From: Myxocyprinus asiaticus
Lineage: Eukaryota; Chordata; Actinopteri; Cypriniformes; Catostomidae
Assembly (NCBI RefSeq): GCF_019703515.2
Contig: NC_059388.1
Coordinates: 4,677,979 to 4,741,978, forward strand
DNA length: 64,000 nt
Direction of reading: 5' to 3'
Shown piece by piece: positions 10,790 through 20,370 of this stretch (within the stretch, counting starts at the first letter, position 1; each line of letters opens with the position of its first letter). Under the pieces are notes generated by a model. That model was not told the origin of the DNA and searched no databases. It worked only from the letters and a program-made list of their open reading frames with translations. Made by a program: the position numbers and the translations under genes.

Positions 10790-12045
10790 AATGTGAAATG
10801 TTAGAATAATAGTAGAGAGAATAATTTATTTCAGCTTTTATTTCTTTCATCACATTCCCAGTGGGTCAGAAGTTTACATACACTTTGTTAGTATTTGGTA
10901 GCATTGCCTTTAAATTGTTTAACTTGGGTCAAACATTTTGGGTAGCCTTCCACAAGCTTCTCACAATAAGTTGCTGGAATTTTGGCCCATTCCTTACTGA
11001 CAGAAGTGGTGTAACTGAGTCAGGTTTGTAGGTCTAATTGCTCGCACACATTTTTTCAATTCTGCCCACAAATTTTCTATCGGACTGAGGCCAGGGGCTT
11101 TGTGATGGCCACTCCAATAACTTGACTTTGTTGTCCTGAAGCCATTTTGCCACAACTCTGGAGGTATGCTTGGGGTCGTTGTCCATTTGGAAGACCCATT
11201 TGCGACCGAGCTTTAGCTTGATTTTCCTTCCTCATGATGACATCTATTTTGTGAAGTGCACCAGTCCCTCCTGCAGCAAAGCACCCCCACAACATGATGC
11301 TGTCATCCCCATGCTTCACGGTTGGGATGGTGTTCTTCGGCTTGCAATGGTCATTATGGCCAAACAGTCAAATATTTGTTTCATTAGACCAGAGGACATT
11401 TCTCCAGAAAGTAAAATCTCTGTCCCCATGTGCACTTGCAAACTGTAGTCTGTCTTTTTTATGGCAGTTTAGGAGAAGTGGCATCTTCCTTGCTGAGCAG
11501 CCTTTCAGGTTATGTCGATATACGACTCGTTTTACTGTGGATATAGATACTTGTCTACCTGTTTCCTCCAGCATCTTCACAAGGTTCTTTGCTGTTGTTC
11601 TGGGATTGATTTGTACTTTTCGCAACAATCTACGTTCATCTCTTGGAGATATCTCTTTGGTCTCTTCCAAAGCGGTATGATGGCTGCGTGGTCCCATGGT
11701 GTTTATACTTGCGTACTATTGTTGGTACAGATGAACGTGGTACCTTCAGGCATTTAGAAATTTCTTTCAAGGATGAACCAGACTTGTGGAGATCCACAAT
11801 TTTTTTCTGAGGTCTTGGCTGATTTCTTTTGATTTCCCCATGATGTCAAGCAAAGAGGCACTGAGGTTGAAGGTAGGTCTTAAAATACATCCACTGGTAC
11901 ACCTCCAATTCAGTACACCTCCTAACAGAAGCTAATTGGCTAATTGTCTAAAGACATGACATAATTCCAGAAAATTTTCCAAGCTGCTTAAAGGCACAGT
12001 TAACTTAGTGTTTGTAAACTTCTGACCCACTGGAATTGTGATATA
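10790..12045 (-). mobile_element. Sleeping Beauty-type Tc1 element, main body, minus strand
   Basis: Minus-strand element whose left terminus lies at 16469-16645, separated by a nested insertion. The inner direct-repeat copy at 10860-10880 (GTGGGTCAGAAGTTTACATA) and the subterminal CTTTTATTTCTTTCATCACA identify the right-end side. The outer right end is lost, replaced by the LINE A-tail at 10790. At the other side CCACTGGAATTGTGATATA at 12030-12045 is cut at a TA and resumes at 16469 with GTCAATTAAAAGTGAGACAA. A deletion near 11220 removes part of the transposase coding region. Confidence 0.88.
11060..11697 (-). pseudogene. Sleeping Beauty-like transposase remnant
   Basis: The minus strand at 11368-11697 encodes the DNA-binding and early catalytic region: EISPRDERRLLRKVQINPRT, KRVVYRHNLKGCSARKMPLL, and WRNVLWSNETNI. 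The family normally has an aspartate in the last motif (SDE), and here codon AAT gives asparagine, which would remove the first catalytic metal ligand. The segment at 11077-11319 continues with [20 protein letters not shown] and then runs across an internal deletion into [10 protein letters not shown]. Inactive on both counts. The enzyme would have acted in trans on the long IR/DR termini. Confidence 0.85.
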
Positions 12046-12819
12046 CACTGGTGGCCAAAAGTTTGGAATAATGTACAGATTTTGCAGTTTCAGATGGAAA
12101 TTGGTACTTTACCACCAAAGTGGCATTCAACTGATAACAAAGTATAGTCAGGACATTACTGATGTAAAAAAACAGCACCATCACTATTTGAAAAAAGACA
12201 TTTTTGATCAAATCTAGACAGGCCCCATTTCCAGCAGCCATCACACCAACACTTTATCCTTGAGTAATCATGCTAAATTTCTAATTTGGTACTAGAAAAT
12301 CACTTGCCATTATATCAAACACAGCTGAAAGCTATTTGGTTCGTTAAATGAAGTTTAACATTGTCTTTGTGTTTGTTTTTGAGTTGCCACAGTATGCAAT
12401 AGACTGGCATGTCTTAAGGTCAATATTAGGTCAAAAATATAAAAAAGAAACAGCTTTTCCTAGAAACGCATCAGTCAATCATTGTTTTGAGGAATGAAGG
12501 TTATACAATGCTTGAAATTGCCAAAAAGATTCCATAAAAAGATGTACAGTCTTTAAAGACAAAGGACAACTGGCTCTAACAAGGACAGAAAGAGATGTGG
12601 AAGGCCAGATGTGCAACTAAACAAGAGGATAAGTACATCAGAATCAGAATCAGAATGAGCTTTATTGCCAAGTATGCTTACACATACAAGGAATTTGTCT
12701 TGGTGACAGGAGCTTCCAGTGTACAACCATACAAAACAATACAAAAATAGCCGCAAGACATAGATAATAATATAAAATAAAAAATAATTATACACATACG
12801 TACAGACACACACATACAT

Positions 12820-12850
12820 ACATACATACATACATGCACACATACACATG
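12820..12850. repeat. (CATA)n tract in LINE 3' UTR
   Basis: About six CATA units with CACA neighbours lie within the 3' untranslated part of the nested LINE. They generate the Cys/Val/Tyr-rich ORFs on the minus strand, which are not genes. Confidence 0.8.
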
Positions 12851-13004
12851 GGTAGTGCAAATCTAATACAATCTAGTACAGTGCAAATGTTTTTTTGTTT
12901 TTTTTTCTCAGAGGAATGAAATGGCAGAAGAGGTTGGATGTGTTGGATAAATATAAGAAAGACTAAATTGTGTATTGCACATAGTTATTGCTCAATGGGG
13001 CAAT

Positions 13005-14480
13005 TTAACTGTTCATGAGATGGACAGCCTGAGGGAAAAAACTGTTCCTGTGCCTGACGGTTCTGGTGCTCAGAGCTCTGAAGCGTTGGCCAGAAGGCAA
13101 CAGTTCAAAAAGGTAGTGGGCAGGGTGAGTGGGGTACAGAGTGATTTTTCCAACCTTTTTCCTCACTCTGGAAGTGTATAGTTCTTGAAGGGGGGGAAGG
13201 GGGCAAACAATAATCCTCTCAGCAGTCCGAACTGTCCTTTGTAGTCTTCTGATGTCTGATTTCATAGCTGAACCAAACCAGACAGTTATTGAAGTGCAGA
13301 GGACAGACTCAATGACTGCTGAGTAGAACTGTATCAGCAGCACCTGTGGCAGGTTGAATTTCCTCAGCTGGCAAAGGAAGTACAACCTCTGCTGGGCCTT
13401 TTTCACAATGGAGTCAATGTGTGTCTCCCACTTCAGGTCCTGTGAGATGGTAGTGCCCAGGAACCTGAATGACTCCACTGCTGCCACAGTGCTGTTCAGA
13501 ATGGTGATGGGGGTCAGTGTTGGGGTGTTCCTCCTAAAGTCCACAATCATCTCCACTGTTTTGAGTGTGTTCAGCTCAAGGTTGTTTTGACTGCACCAGA
13601 CAGCCAGCTGTTTAACCTCCCTTCTGTATGCAGACTCATCGTTATCTCGGATGAGGCTGATGACAGCGGTGTCATCTGCAAACTTCAGGAGCTTGACAGA
13701 GGGGTCCTTGGCTATGCAGTCATTGGTGTAGAGGGAGAAGAGTAGTGGGGAGAGCACACATCCCTCGGGGGCACCAGTGCTGATTGTACAGGTGCTGGAA
13801 GTGAGTTTCCCCTGTCTCACAAGCTGCTGTCTATCCGTCAGAAAGCTGGTAATCCACTGAGAGATACACAAGGGAACAGAGAGTTGGTGTAATTTATTCT
13901 GGAGTATAGCTGGGATGATGGTGTTGAAGTCCACAAAAAGGATCCTTGCATATGTCCCTGGTCTGTCCAGATGTTGCAGGATATGATGCAATCCCATGTT
14001 GACTGCATCATCCACAGACCTGTTTGCTCGATAAGCAAATTGAAGGGGATCTAGAAAGGGTCCAGTGATGTTCTTCAGGTGGGCCAACACCAGTCTCTCA
14101 AATGATTTCATGACCACAGACGTCAGGGCGACAGGTCTGTAGTCATTAAGTCCTGTGATTTTTGGTTTCTTTGGGATGGGGATGATAGTGGAACGTTTGA
14201 AGCAGCATGGGATCTGTGTGAAGATGGGGGCCAGCTGGTTAGCACAGGATCTAAGACATGCAGGTGAAACACCATCTAGGCCCTGTGCCTGAGTAGCAGG
14301 AGGGGGGAGAAGGGGGGTTGCAGGAGGTGTTGGTGTTTTTGTGAAGTGAAGGTCAGAGTGGGTGTGGGGTGTGAGATTGGGCCTTTCAAATCTACAGTAG
14401 AACACATTCAGGTCGTCAGCCAGTTGTTGGTACACCACAGGGTTGGGGGCAGGAGTCCTGTAATTCGTAAGTTGTTTCAT
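13005..14480 (-). pseudogene. LINE reverse transcriptase (491-codon open frame)
   Basis: Would copy the element's RNA at the target nick. Motifs in order: [19 protein letters not shown] at about residues 113-131, [20 protein letters not shown] as motif [20 protein letters not shown], and [12 protein letters not shown], with the FADD catalytic pair near residue 267. The thumb-like [18 protein letters not shown] and the tail [19 protein letters not shown] are typical of the Rex1 group. Compared with the copy at 22452-22820, the residues SSAF just after the motif A aspartate are missing here. That in-frame loss should damage the active site even though the frame is open. The endonuclease is in a separate frame upstream. 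Confidence 0.9.
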
Positions 14481-14881
14481 GCCACTCTACACTGATGCAG
14501 GGTCGTTAGCTGAAAACTTGGTTTTCAGCTTCTCAGAATATCTTCTTTTAGCCACTCTGATTCCCTTATTCAGTGTGTTCCCTGCCTGATTTTACAAGAC
14601 TTTATCCCCAACTCTGTAAGCATCCTCTTTGGCCTGACAAAGCTGCCTGAGTTCTGCTGTAAACCATGGTTTGTTGTTGTTAAATGTTAAATAAATCCTA
14701 GTAGGAATGCACATATCCTCACAAAAACTGATATATGATGTAACAGTATCTGTGAGCTCGTCCAGATTGGTGTCTGCAGCCTCAAAAACACTCCAATCAG
14801 TGCAGTCAAAGCAGGCTTGTAGTTCCAGCTCTGCTTCATTGGTCCATCTCTTTACAGTCCTTAATACAGGTTTAGCAGATT

Positions 14882-15811
14882 TTAGGTAGGTCTGTAGGTT
14901 GGAAGAAGATGAACCAGACAGTGATCAGATAGTCCCAAAGCTGCTCTAGGAACAGAGCGATATGCATCCTTTATTGTTGTGTAGCAGTGATCCAGTATAG
15001 TTCTGTCTCTGGTTGGGCATGTAATGTGCTGTTTGTATTTGGGCAGTTCACTTGTGAGGTTTGCTTTGTTAAAATCCCCAAGAATAATAATAACTGAGTC
15101 CGGGTATTGTTGTTCTGTGTCTGTGATTTGATCAGCCAGCTGTTTCAGCGCTGTGTTCAAACATGCGTTTGGCGCGATATACACACTCACCAGAATAAAC
15201 GAGGAAAACTCCCTCGGCGAGTAGAAAGGCTTACAGTTAATAAAGAGCACTTCCATATTAGGACAGCACATCCTCTTTAACGTTGTTACATATGTACACC
15301 AACTTTCATTGATGTAAAAGCATGTTCCACCGCCTCTCGTTTTCCCCGTTAACTCCGTGATGCGATCCGCTCTGAACAGCTGAAAGCCCAGCAGATGTAA
15401 CGTGCTGTCCGGAATGGCTTCACTCAGCCAGGTTTCTGTGAAGCACAAGGCAGCAGAGTTTAAAAAGTCCTTGTTTGTGTGGGTGAGGAGATGTAGTTCA
15501 TCAGTTTTGTTAGGGAGAGAGCGGAGATTTGCTAGATGAATGCTCGGCAGCGCTGTTCGAAAGCCACGCCAACGGAGCCTGACCAGCGCACCTGCTCGTC
15601 TCCCTCGCCTGCGTCTCCTAGCGCGTTTAAACAACACAGCCGCGCCTCCGACTAGAATGTCAAACAAAACGTCCGAATATTCAAAATCCGGGAAAAGATT
15701 GACTGGTGTATGCTGTCGAATGTTCAGCAGTTCGTCTCTGGTAAAACTGACTGAAAAAAATATTACTAAACACAGGACAAACAAACAAAAACAACAAAAC
15801 AATAGAAGCAC
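14882..15811 (-). pseudogene. LINE APE-type endonuclease
   Basis: N-terminal domain of the LINE protein, which nicks target DNA. The 309-codon frame starts at 15811. It shows an ANLRSLPNKTDELHLLTHTN start block, CFTETWLSEAIPDSTLHLLG (catalytic glutamate), IILGDFNKANL, and GLSDHCLVHL (the terminal SDH catalytic pair). All key blocks are visible. The first 50 or so residues are hydrophobic and basic and may be 5' UTR read-through. The frame ends at 14882, before the linker to the reverse transcriptase, so the full protein is not encoded. Confidence 0.85.
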
Positions 15812-16468
15812 TCCACACCGAGGCAGCCATCCGCAGTGCTATCAGAGTCTCTAGTTTGAGAAATAGATGCCTCACATGTCCTCAGCTGACAGCTTCATTG
15901 ACTTCTACCCACTCAACACCAGTTTCATGTACAACAGTAAAGAGAAGACTCAGGGGTGCAGGCCTTATGGGAAGAATTGCAAAGAAAAAGCCACTTTTGA
16001 TACAGAAAAACAAAAAGAAAAGGTTAGAGTGGGCAGAGAAACACAGGCATTGGACAACAGATCATTGGAAAAGAGTGTTATGGATCTTAACCCCACTGAG
16101 CTTTTGTGGGATCAGCAAGACTGTAAGGTGCATGAGAAGTGCCCGACAAGGCAGCCACACCTATGGCAAGCGCTACAGGAAGCGTGGGGTGAAATGTCAC
16201 CTGAGTATCTGGACAAACAGACAGCTGGAATGCCAAGGAACTGCAAAGCTGTCATTGCTGCATATGGAGGATTTTTTGATGAGAACTCTTTGAAGTAGTT
16301 TAAGAAGTTCTGAACATTTTTTTCAAATTGTAATAGTAATTTTCACATTATTAATGTCTAGACTATACATTGTGATCAGTTAAATGCCACTTTGGTAAAT
16401 AAAAGTACCAATTTCTTTCTATGAGAGCAAAATCTGTACATTATTCCAAACTTTAGGCTGCCAGTGTA

Positions 16469-16645
16469 GTCAATTAAAAGTGAGACAATCTGTCTGTAAA
16501 CAATTATTGGAAAAATTACTTGTGTCATGCACAAACTAAACGACTTGCCAAAACTATAGTTTGCTAATGTGAAATCTGTGGAGTGCTTTAAAAATTAGAT
16601 TTAATGACTTCAACCTAAGTGTATGTAAACTTCTGACTTCAACTG
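16469..16645 (-). mobile_element. Left terminus of the Sleeping Beauty-type element begun at 10790
   Basis: Resumes with GTCAATTAAAAGTGAGACAA and ends with ACTTCTGACTTCAACTG at 16645, the outer inverted repeat of the family. Together with 10790-12045 it makes one element divided by the nested insertion. A (TA)n tract follows at once. Confidence 0.9.
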
Positions 16646-16647
16646 TG

Positions 16648-16702
<55 letters not shown>
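16648..16702. repeat. (TA)n(CA)n microsatellite
   Basis: TA units followed by a short ACACAC run sit between the Sleeping Beauty-like terminus and the next element's terminus at 16703. Confidence 0.92.
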
Positions 16703-16706
<4 letters not shown>

Positions 16707-17276
16707 CGATCAGCCACAACATTAAAACCACCTGCCTAATATTGTGTAGGTCCCCCTCATACCGCCAAAACAGTGCCAAACCGCGTCTCAGAATAGCATT
16801 GAGATGCTATTTTTCTCACCACAATTGTACTGAGCGGTAATCTGAGTTACCATAGACTTTGTCAGTTCGAAACAGTTTGGCCATTCTCTCTTGACCTTTC
16901 TCATCAACAAGGCATTTATGTCCATATAAATGCCGCTCACTGGATGATTTTTGTTTTTGGCACCATTCGGAGTAAATTCTATAAACTGTTGTGCGTGAAA
17001 ATCCCAGGAGATCAGCAGTTACAGAAATACTCAAACCAGCCCATCTGGCACCAACAATCATGCAGTTGTCCAAATAACTAATATCACATTTTTTCCCCAT
17101 TCTGATGGTTGATGTGAACATAAACTGAATTGTTGGTGCCAGACGGGCTGGTTTTAGTATTTCTGTAACTGCTGATCTCCTGAGATTTTCACGCACAACA
17201 GTCTATAGAATTTACTCCAAATGGTGCCAAAAACAAAAAACATCCAGTGAGCGGCAGTTATGTGGATGGAAACGCC

Positions 17277-17956
17277 TGTCACAACTCCGGTGAGTTTGTC
17301 AGTTTATTCTGTGTTTTGTTACATTTTCTCCCTCATGTTTTGCAGGTGAAGCCGGCATGCATGATCAGTGTTTCCATGTGAAAACTGATTGTTCCCAGGG
17401 GAACACTGATCATGCCACTAATGAGCATGCTAGCAACACCTGGTTCTCCTCTAATTCACTCCCTACTTAAACCCTTCATGTTCTCAGTACATTTGCTAGA
17501 TTATTGTTTGATGTGAAGTAACTTACCTCACTCTCTCTGCCTAGTTGGTCCTGTCTTGTGCATCTATTGCCGTATCTGCCCACGTGTCGGGAGTGTGGTT
17601 ACCTTCCAGCATGCTGTACACTTGATCTCTGTGCTCACAAATCTTCAACAGAGGATTCCTCATCTCTGCCTGCATGTCAGGAATGTGTTTACCTTCAAAT
17701 CTGCTGGCCGTTATCCTCTGCACCTCACTATGCTTCTACGGAGGATTCCTACGGATCTGCTCCTGACTTCCACAATGCACACACTCGTCTACAAACACAC
17801 TCTTCACAGATCTGCCCATTGTGCGATTATGGCACACACTCATTCAGGTACCAGGAGCTCCAGTCTTTGCCAGCACAGTTAACATTATCATTTATTGTAA
17901 ATAAATCCTTTGAACTATTCCTCTGCTTTTGGGTCCCTTTGCCTCACTTTCCAAGA
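17277..17956 (+). mobile_element. 680-bp LTR-like insertion in the MITE
   Basis: The insertion begins TGTCACAACTCCGGTGAG, and the host sequence ACGCC before it matches ATGCC after it (4 of 5 bases), consistent with a 5-bp target duplication. An AATAAATCC polyadenylation-like signal lies near 17900, 50 bp from the end, as in many LTRs. The end (TTCCAAGA) is not the usual CA, so the boundary or the class is uncertain. ORFs at 17556-17968 have cysteine-rich translations but no domain I recognise. The same phrases recur within the block, such as GAGGATTCCT at 17650 and 17740. Confidence 0.5.
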
Positions 17957-18057
17957 ATGCCTTGTTGATAAGAGATGTCAACAGAGAATGTTCAGACTGG
18001 TTCAAACTGACAAAGTCTACGGTAACTCAGATAACCGCTCTGTACAATTGTGGTGAC

Positions 18058-19091
18058 GTTTACATTTAGTCATTAGCAGATACTTTTATCCAAAGCGACT
18101 TACAAATGAGACACATAGCAAGCAATTTGTCATACAAAGTTTAACAACATCTGCAGTATAGGACTGCCAAGTTCTCACAGTGGCTGGAGTAGTAAAGATG
18201 CTAGCACAGAAGAAAGAGACAGACAAGGAATTTTTTTTTTTTTTTTTTTGTACATTAAGTGCAACTAGTGTGGGTTGGTTAAGTGCTCGCAGAACAGATG
18301 TGTTTAAGCTGGTCATCTACCACCACTCTCAGGTTCCGGGCTGTTCTGGTTGGTGTTAGTGTAGTTGAACCAAGATGAAAAGTGAGGTTGTGGTCAACAG
18401 ATGGGTTGGCTGGGAGTCACGAGGAGTCCTGTCTTGGCAAGGTTGAGCTGAAGGTGTCGTTCCTTCATCCAGGCCGAAATATCCGAGGAGGCAGGCAGAG
18501 ATACGAGCTGAGACAGTAGGGTCATCAGGCTGGAACGAGGTAGAGCTGCATATCATCTGCATAACAGTGATAGGAAAAGCCATGTGCCTTAATGACTGGT
18601 CCCAGTGATGTTGTGTACATCGAGAAGAGGAGGCGTCCAAGCACTGATCCTTGAGGAACCCCAGTAGTCAGCTAGTGTGTCTTGGACACCTCTCCTCTCC
18701 AGGAGACCTCGAACGATCTGCCAGTGAGATATTACTCAAACCATCCAAGCGCAGTTTCTGTGATGCCCAGGTCAGTTAGGGTGGACAGGAGGATCTTGTG
18801 GTTCACAGTGTTGAAGACAGGAGACATGTCAAGGAGGATGAGGACGGATGGTTTGGAGTTAGCTCTCGCCAGTCGCAGGGTTTCAGCTACTGACAAGAGG
18901 GCAGTCTCTGTTGAGTGTCCTTTCAGAAGTCAGACTTATGTCTGATGAGTAGGTTGTTCTGTGAGAGAAAAGCAGACAACTGGTTGAATACGACCCTCTC
19001 AAGAGTTTTAGACAGTAAGGGTAGGAGAAACACTGGTTTGTAGTTGTCAACTACTGTGGGGTTATGTGCTGGTTTTTTTAAGCAGTGGGCA
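18058..19091 (-). mobile_element. L2-type LINE, 5'-truncated, minus strand
   Basis: Inserted in the MITE between GTGGTGAC (18050-18057) and GTGGTGAG (19092-19099), an 8-bp duplication with one mismatch. The minus-strand translation shows reverse-transcriptase blocks typical of vertebrate L2: a VNHKILLSTLTDLGIT-like stretch, TGRSFEVSWRG, GSVLG, and [14 protein letters not shown]. Stops and frameshifts are present. The 3' end reads AAGTCGCTTTGGATAAAAGT on the minus strand, then an AAATG-type tail. That stem-loop-like tail is shared with the SINE at 20373-20552. A poly-T run at 18232-18249 lies inside it. Confidence 0.85.
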
Positions 19092-19209
19092 GTGGTGAGA
19101 AAAATATCATCTCAGAATAGCATTGGCGGGTTGGCGCTGTTTTGGTGGCACGAGGGGACCTACACAATATTAGGCAGGTGGTTTTAATGTTGTGGCTGAC
19201 TGGTGTATA

Positions 19210-20160
19210 TATATTAGGGGTGTCACGTTTCTCTGTAAAAAAAAAAAAAACGAACCATACGGTTTGCCACCCACGGTTCAGTAAGCATTGGCACTACGGT
19301 TTACCTCAAGTTAATGATGCATCTAGAGCACAAGGTTTGGTGAAGAAAACAAAGCGTCAAACAGCGATGGTCAAAAAATGTTTACAAAACAGGCACTGTT
19401 TGTAGACATTGCTCAGCGCGAGTACCGTATACTGGTAATATATGATTTAAAACATGCACGCAAGTTCTTCCTGTTTTCTCGCTGTGGCTGCAATCTATCG
19501 CGAGGGTCAATAATGTGCTTTGATTAATGGCATTAAAATGCCGTTATAGTAATACATTGATACATGATTCATCATTATGCCGACATCACCCTGGGAAAGA
19601 GCTGCAGGTGAGCCGAAACTGCAAACACTCCCTTCCATTTTCAAGCAGGCACTCAGTGCTAATTCAGACAGACATGAAATAATAACTAAAGTGCTTGAGG
19701 TGTTCATGTGTGTAACGTTGGGTACTTGGAGAGGCAGAGAGGAGATGCAGAAGTATATACTTTCAATCTTTTAATGACAAATGCTGGAGTGGAACAAACA
19801 ATAAATCTTAACATCAAAACTTAACACAACGTAACAATTCATAAACACATAGTAACACTTCAAGGACTGACAATGGATGAACAAAACTAGAGGGTATTTG
19901 TAGATAAGGAACTAAATGAGGGAATGGAATACAGGTAAGGATGATGAGGAGCAGATGGAAGTGATGAGGGAAGTGAACTATGGGAGATGTAGTCCAGGGG
20001 AAAACTTCAAAATAAGAGTCCTTGAAGAACATGAAGGAGACAGACTGTGACAATGTGGGATTTCCACATATGATTAAAATACTCGAGCAGCATTATCACA
20101 ACATCCCTTCTCATATCTATTTTAATAGCAAGGTTGTATTATCTACCCGGAATTTTCTGT
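19210..20160 (+). mobile_element. hAT-type transposon remnant interrupted by a solo LTR
   Basis: TAGGGGTGTCACG near 19215 resembles the hAT terminus TAGGGGTGTAACG seen at 26646. Coding remnants flank the LTR: KLQTLPSIFKQALSANSDRH at about 19615-19675, and VGFPHMIKILEQHYHNIPSH at about 20053-20112. This is the order and style of the conserved zone in ZBED/hAT transposases (ending with a FRxML-type motif before SR-type residues). No zinc finger or catalytic C-terminal hAT domain is visible, and the right end was not identified. Confidence 0.6.
19711..20052 (-). mobile_element. Solo LTR with ATGTG target duplication
   Basis: The block starts TGTAACG and ends CTGTGACA on the plus strand, with ATGTG immediately on both sides (19706-19710 and 20053-20057). 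Read in reverse it is collinear with the 343-bp LTR at 6679-7021, including GGACTCTTATTTTGAAGTTT. No internal retroelement sequence lies nearby. This is the expected product of recombination between two LTRs. Confidence 0.9.
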
Positions 20161-20370
20161 TCTGTAATAATCTACCCGGAATTTTTTTGCTGCTACTGTA
20201 TTCATAAAATATTAATTTAATTAATTTCTTAACTAATTTCTTGTCACTTCTACCTGGCTGCTACCTCAATAACTGCTATGTCCTTATATAGTATAAGCTT
20301 ATCTGCTGAATAATATGTCATAGTATGTTATGTTTACATTCACAGCATTTTCTATTATATTGTAATATCT

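Larger units (their letters stand above)
7030..10790 (+). mobile_element. Tx1/L1-type LINE, mutated and internally deleted
   Basis: Coding homology begins with LSLSTWNVNGLGHP at about 7400-7445, the start of an APE-type endonuclease. A (TA)n tract interrupts it at 7518-7563. Coding continues through LLSIAQLETS and a linker. The reverse-transcriptase half resumes after an LTR insertion with YADDILLF and extends to the C terminus. An A-rich tail (AAAAAAAAGAAAAAAAAAAG) at 10769-10788 ends the element. Between 8303 and 8812 part of the reverse transcriptase is missing, so there is a deletion as well as the insertion. The right junction falls inside a Sleeping Beauty-like element. Confidence 0.8.
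12643..15840 (-). mobile_element. Rex1/L2-group non-LTR retrotransposon, about 3.2 kb
   Basis: A minus-strand LINE inserted in the Tc1 element. The host sequence ATCAGA is found on both sides (12637-12642 and 15841-15846). The 3' end of the element itself carries ATCAGA-like hexamers, so the exact duplication length is ambiguous. The element is close to full length: endonuclease at 14882-15811, reverse transcriptase at 13005-14480, and a 3' UTR containing a (CATA)n run and ending AAGCTCATTCTGATTCTGAT on the minus strand. A frame break near 14480-14880 separates the two domains. A second, rearranged copy lies at 21797-22890. Confidence 0.88.
12046..16466 (+). mobile_element. Tc1-like transposon inserted at TA and split by a LINE
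   Basis: Terminal inverted repeats: CACTGGTGGCCAAAAGTTTG at 12046, and CAAACTTTAGGCTGCCAGTG ending at 16466. The host TA is duplicated (12044-12045 and 16467-16468), and removing the insert restores the Sleeping Beauty-like sequence. That is direct evidence of transposition. The element's own parts are 12046-12642 and 15841-16466, the rest being a LINE. The transposase keeps an N-terminal stretch around 12460-12620. On the far side it has NPTELLWDQQDCKVHEKCP and a C-terminal tail ending at 16298. Most of the catalytic core is deleted near 16080. Confidence 0.93.
16703..19205. mobile_element. Long-inverted-repeat MITE split by two insertions
   Basis: The left end CACCGATCAGCCACAACATT has its inverse AATGTTGTGGCTGACTGGTG at the right end near 19184-19203. 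The arms are long: CCACCTGCCTAATATTGTGT at 16730 pairs with ACACAATATTAGGCAGGTGG at 19161-19180, and GTTGTGCGTGAAAATCCCAG near 16990 pairs with the block near 17177-17202. The element's own parts are 16703-17276, 17957-18057 and 19092-19205. No transposase is encoded. Such palindromic elements are presumed to be moved by Tc1-type transposases from elsewhere. Confidence 0.85.
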
